A DNA stretch of 64,000 nt, taken from NCBI GenBank assembly GCA_900541585.1, contig UQKD01000004.1, positions 62,001 to 126,000 of the forward strand. The letters are read 5' to 3'. The DNA is from an uncultured Alistipes sp. Its GTDB lineage: Bacteria; Bacteroidota; Bacteroidia; Bacteroidales; Rikenellaceae. Positions 62,008-64,000 of the stretch are shown piece by piece. A program made the position numbers and the translations under genes. The stretch's first letter is position 1. Every line of letters begins with the position of its first letter. The notes under the pieces were generated by a model that was not told the DNA's origin, did no database searches, and saw nothing but the letters and a program-made list of their open reading frames with translations.

Positions 62008-63549
62008 TCACCGTCCCCAGTTTCCCCGGTCCAGCGACCGGTAGTTGATCGCCTCGGCGACGTCCGCCGGAACGATGTCGCGACGCCCCGCCAGGTCGGC
62101 GATCGTACGCGCCACCTTCAGGATGCGGTCGTAGGCCCGCGCCGAAAGCGACAGCCGCTCCATGGCCCGTTCGAGCAGCGCGGCCGAAGCCGCATCGAGA
62201 CGGCAGTATTCACGCAGCATCGCGCTGTTCATCATCGAATTGGTATGAACCCCCTCGACCCCGCCGAAGCGCGCCGCCTGCACCGCCCGCGCCCGGACAA
62301 CCCGTTCGCGGACCGCGGCGCTCGCCTCGCCCGGAGTGGCCGCCGACAACTCCTGCGGAGCCACGGGCGTCACCTCCACATGCAGGTCGATGCGGTCCAT
62401 CAGCGGACCCGAAATGCGGCCCATGTAACGGTGCACCGACCCCGGAGAGCAGGTGCACTCCTTCGTCGGGTGGTTGTAATAGCCGCACGGACAGGGATTC
62501 ATCGCCGCCACGAGCGTAAAATTCGCCGGGTATTCGACGCTGTATCTGGCCCGTGAAACCACGATCTTCTTCTCCTCCAGCGGCTGCCGCAGCACTTCGA
62601 GCACGCTGCGCCCGAATTCGGGCAGTTCGTCGAGGAACAGCACGCCGTTGTGGGCCAGCGACACCTCGCCCGGCCGGGGCGACTGTCCGCCGCCGATCAC
62701 GGCGACCTGCGAAGTGAGGTGGTGCGGCGCCCGAAAAGGCCGCCGGGTCATCAGTCCGCCCGTCAAGCCCGCCTTGCCCGCCACGGAGTGTATCTTGGTC
62801 GTTTCGAGCGCCTCTTCGCGCGAGAGGGGCGGCAGGATCGTCGGCAGACGCCGTGCGAGCATCGTCTTGCCCGAACCCGGCGCACCGATCATGATGACGT
62901 TGTGCCCTCCCGCGGCAGCGATCTCCAGCGCACGTCTCACATGCGTCTGGCCCCGCACGTCGGCGAAATCCTCGGCATAGCGCGCCGCAGCCGTATCGAA
63001 CGGTTCTTCTTCGTCCGGAACGGCAGGCGCAATCTCCGCCTCGCCGTTCAGGTATCCGACGACTTCACGCAAGGTCGTGGCGCCGATCACCTCGATTCCG
63101 TCCACAACGGCAGCTTCGGCGGCATTCCCCGCAGGCAGCACCACGCGCCGCAGCCCCTCCGAGCGCGCCCGGACCGCAACGGGCAGCACGCCCCGCACGG
63201 GTTTGAGCGAGCCGTCGAGCGACAGTTCGCCGACGAACATCGTTCCGGCGACCGCCCCGGCGTCGATGCGGCCCATCGCCGCGAGGATGCCCACGGCGAT
63301 CGGCAGGTCGAAGCCCGAACCCTCCTTGCGCAGGTCGGCCGGAGCGAGGCTCACGACCACCTTTTTGCCCGACATCCGCTCGCCCGAGTTTTCGAACGCC
63401 GCCCGGATGCGCTGTTCGCTCTCCTTCACGGCGTTGTCGGGCAGTCCCACGAGGTACATGCCCAGACCGCCGCCGGCGATGTTGACCTCGACGGTCACCG
63501 CCACGGCGTCGATCCCGACGACTGCTCCTGCGAATGTACGAACGAACAT
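62008..63549 (-). CDS. YifB/ComM-family Mg-chelatase-like AAA ATPase
   Basis: The 513-aa protein has an N-terminal S5/Lon-like domain (MFVRTFAGAVVGIDAVAVTVEVNIAGGG...VSLAPADLRKEGSGFDLPIAVGIL). The AAA part shows Walker A MIGAPGSGKTMLARRLPTILPPL, Walker B NGVLFLDELPEF and MNPCPCGYYNHP. A C-terminal Mg-chelatase domain follows. The family has been linked to branch migration during natural transformation (ComM). The start at 63549 sits 2 nt after the dnaB stop, so it is cotranscribed with dnaB. Confidence 0.93.
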   Translation of the reverse strand: MFVRTFAGAVVGIDAVAVTVEVNIAGGGLGMYLVGLPDNAVKESEQRIRAAFENSGERMSGKKVVVSLAPADLRKEGSGFDLPIAVGILAAMGRIDAGAVAGTMFVGELSLDGSLKPVRGVLPVAVRARSEGLRRVVLPAGNAAEAAVVDGIEVIGATTLREVVGYLNGEAEIAPAVPDEEEPFDTAAARYAEDFADVRGQTHVRRALEIAAAGGHNVIMIGAPGSGKTMLARRLPTILPPLSREEALETTKIHSVAGKAGLTGGLMTRRPFRAPHHLTSQVAVIGGGQSPRPGEVSLAHNGVLFLDELPEFGRSVLEVLRQPLEEKKIVVSRARYSVEYPANFTLVAAMNPCPCGYYNHPTKECTCSPGSVHRYMGRISGPLMDRIDLHVEVTPVAPQELSAATPGEASAAVRERVVRARAVQAARFGGVEGVHTNSMMNSAMLREYCRLDAASAALLERAMERLSLSARAYDRILKVARTIADLAGRRDIVPADVAEAINYRSLDRGNWGR

Positions 63550-63551
63550 GG

Positions 63552-64000
63552 CTAAAAAGGCGCTTCGTCGTCGATCTTCGCCGAACGGTTGACGTCGAAC
63601 TCCCCGCCCATCGCCGCACCCAGCCCCGATGTCCCCGGCTGGGCATTCGAACCGCTGGCGTAATCGTCGTAGGCCTGCTGGCTGTCCGCCGCCTGTGCGG
63701 GCGGCAGCATCGAATCCTCCACGTCGGCGAAGCGGGCCTGCTCCTTCAGGAACCGCAGGTTCACGTCGCACACCGCACCGTTACGGTGCTTGGCGAGGAT
63801 GATCTCGGCCATGCCCGCCGTGGGCATGCCGTTCTCGTCCTGATTGATGCCGTAATACTCCGGACGATGGATGAAGGCCACGATGTCGGCGTCCTGCTCG
63901 ATGGCGCCCGACTCGCGGAGGTCCGACAGCTGGGGACGCTTCGAGCCGCCGCGCATTTCGGTGGCGCGGCTCAACTGCGAAAGGGCGATCATCGGCACGT
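63552..64000 (-). CDS. dnaB: Replicative DNA helicase DnaB, C-terminal part
   Basis: Cut by the window edge, the visible 148 residues are the C-terminus of a DnaB helicase: [51 protein letters not shown], then [21 protein letters not shown]. This is followed by a low-complexity tail ([31 protein letters not shown]) and a DDEAPF end typical of Bacteroidota DnaB. The catalytic ATPase parts lie outside the window. It is upstream of yifB with a 2-nt gap. Confidence 0.93.
   Translation of the reverse strand, partial: VPMIALSQLSRATEMRGGSKRPQLSDLRESGAIEQDADIVAFIHRPEYYGINQDENGMPTAGMAEIILAKHRNGAVCDVNLRFLKEQARFADVEDSMLPPAQAADSQQAYDDYASGSNAQPGTSGLGAAMGGEFDVNRSAKIDDEAPF

Noticed and set aside
1..64000. 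Mobile element, prophage or CRISPR array
   Set aside because: No transposase, integrase, phage gene, direct-repeat array or tRNA-bounded insertion is visible.

Overview
The window is about 64 kb of GC-rich chromosome from a Bacteroidota bacterium. A gut Rikenellaceae member close to Alistipes is the best guess, inferred from the high GC, the gene families and the promoter type, not from a marker gene. Evidence for the phylum: a SusC/SusD polysaccharide-utilization locus with a hybrid two-component regulator; the DUF4837, DUF4270, DUF3098, GldE-like and FucP-type families; TAnnTTTG -7 promoter elements instead of sigma70 boxes; and very short 5' leaders. I saw no rRNA, tRNA, CRISPR array, insertion sequence or prophage.

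Region 1 (1-26.5 kb) is a glycan-utilization locus. A hybrid sensor/AraC regulator reads leftward (415-4404). Divergent from it, rightward, come a putative (alpha/alpha)6 glycosidase broken by an 11-G tract, a GH2 enzyme, an exported FAD-dependent oxidoreductase, a BACON-GH43 lipoprotein, two tandem GH105 hydrolases, a SusC/SusD pair, two Ig-like (Big2) surface lipoproteins with discoidin-like ends, and a GH115 alpha-glucuronidase behind a terminator. The enzyme set suggests a branched glycan carrying uronic acid and pentose, such as glucuronoarabinoxylan or arabinogalactan. There is no polysaccharide lyase or obvious endo-enzyme in the window.

Region 2 (26.5-54 kb) is housekeeping: efp, a NodB-type deacetylase, a DUF4837 lipoprotein, cardiolipin synthase, a NarL-type two-component pair, surE, rplS, a structured RNA that may be 6S-like, a small XRE regulator, a FucP-type transporter, a polyprenyl synthetase, a YfhO-family protein, ftsX, DUF3098, uppP, truB, queA, a short GT5 protein, a DUF4270 lipoprotein, topA, a C1 peptidase, a 25-codon gene, a pentapeptide-repeat protein, an outer-membrane barrel, a phosphopantetheinyl transferase and gldE.

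Region 3 (55-64 kb) is a leftward division and wall cluster: murG-murC-ftsQ-ftsA-ftsZ. It is preceded by dnaB (cut by the window edge), yifB and a 49-aa two-helix membrane protein.

The least explained items are the poly-G frameshift, a pair of 83-nt intergenic elements that each abut a stop codon, the structured RNA at 34.7-34.9 kb, the two very small genes, and the coiled-coil insertion in FtsQ.
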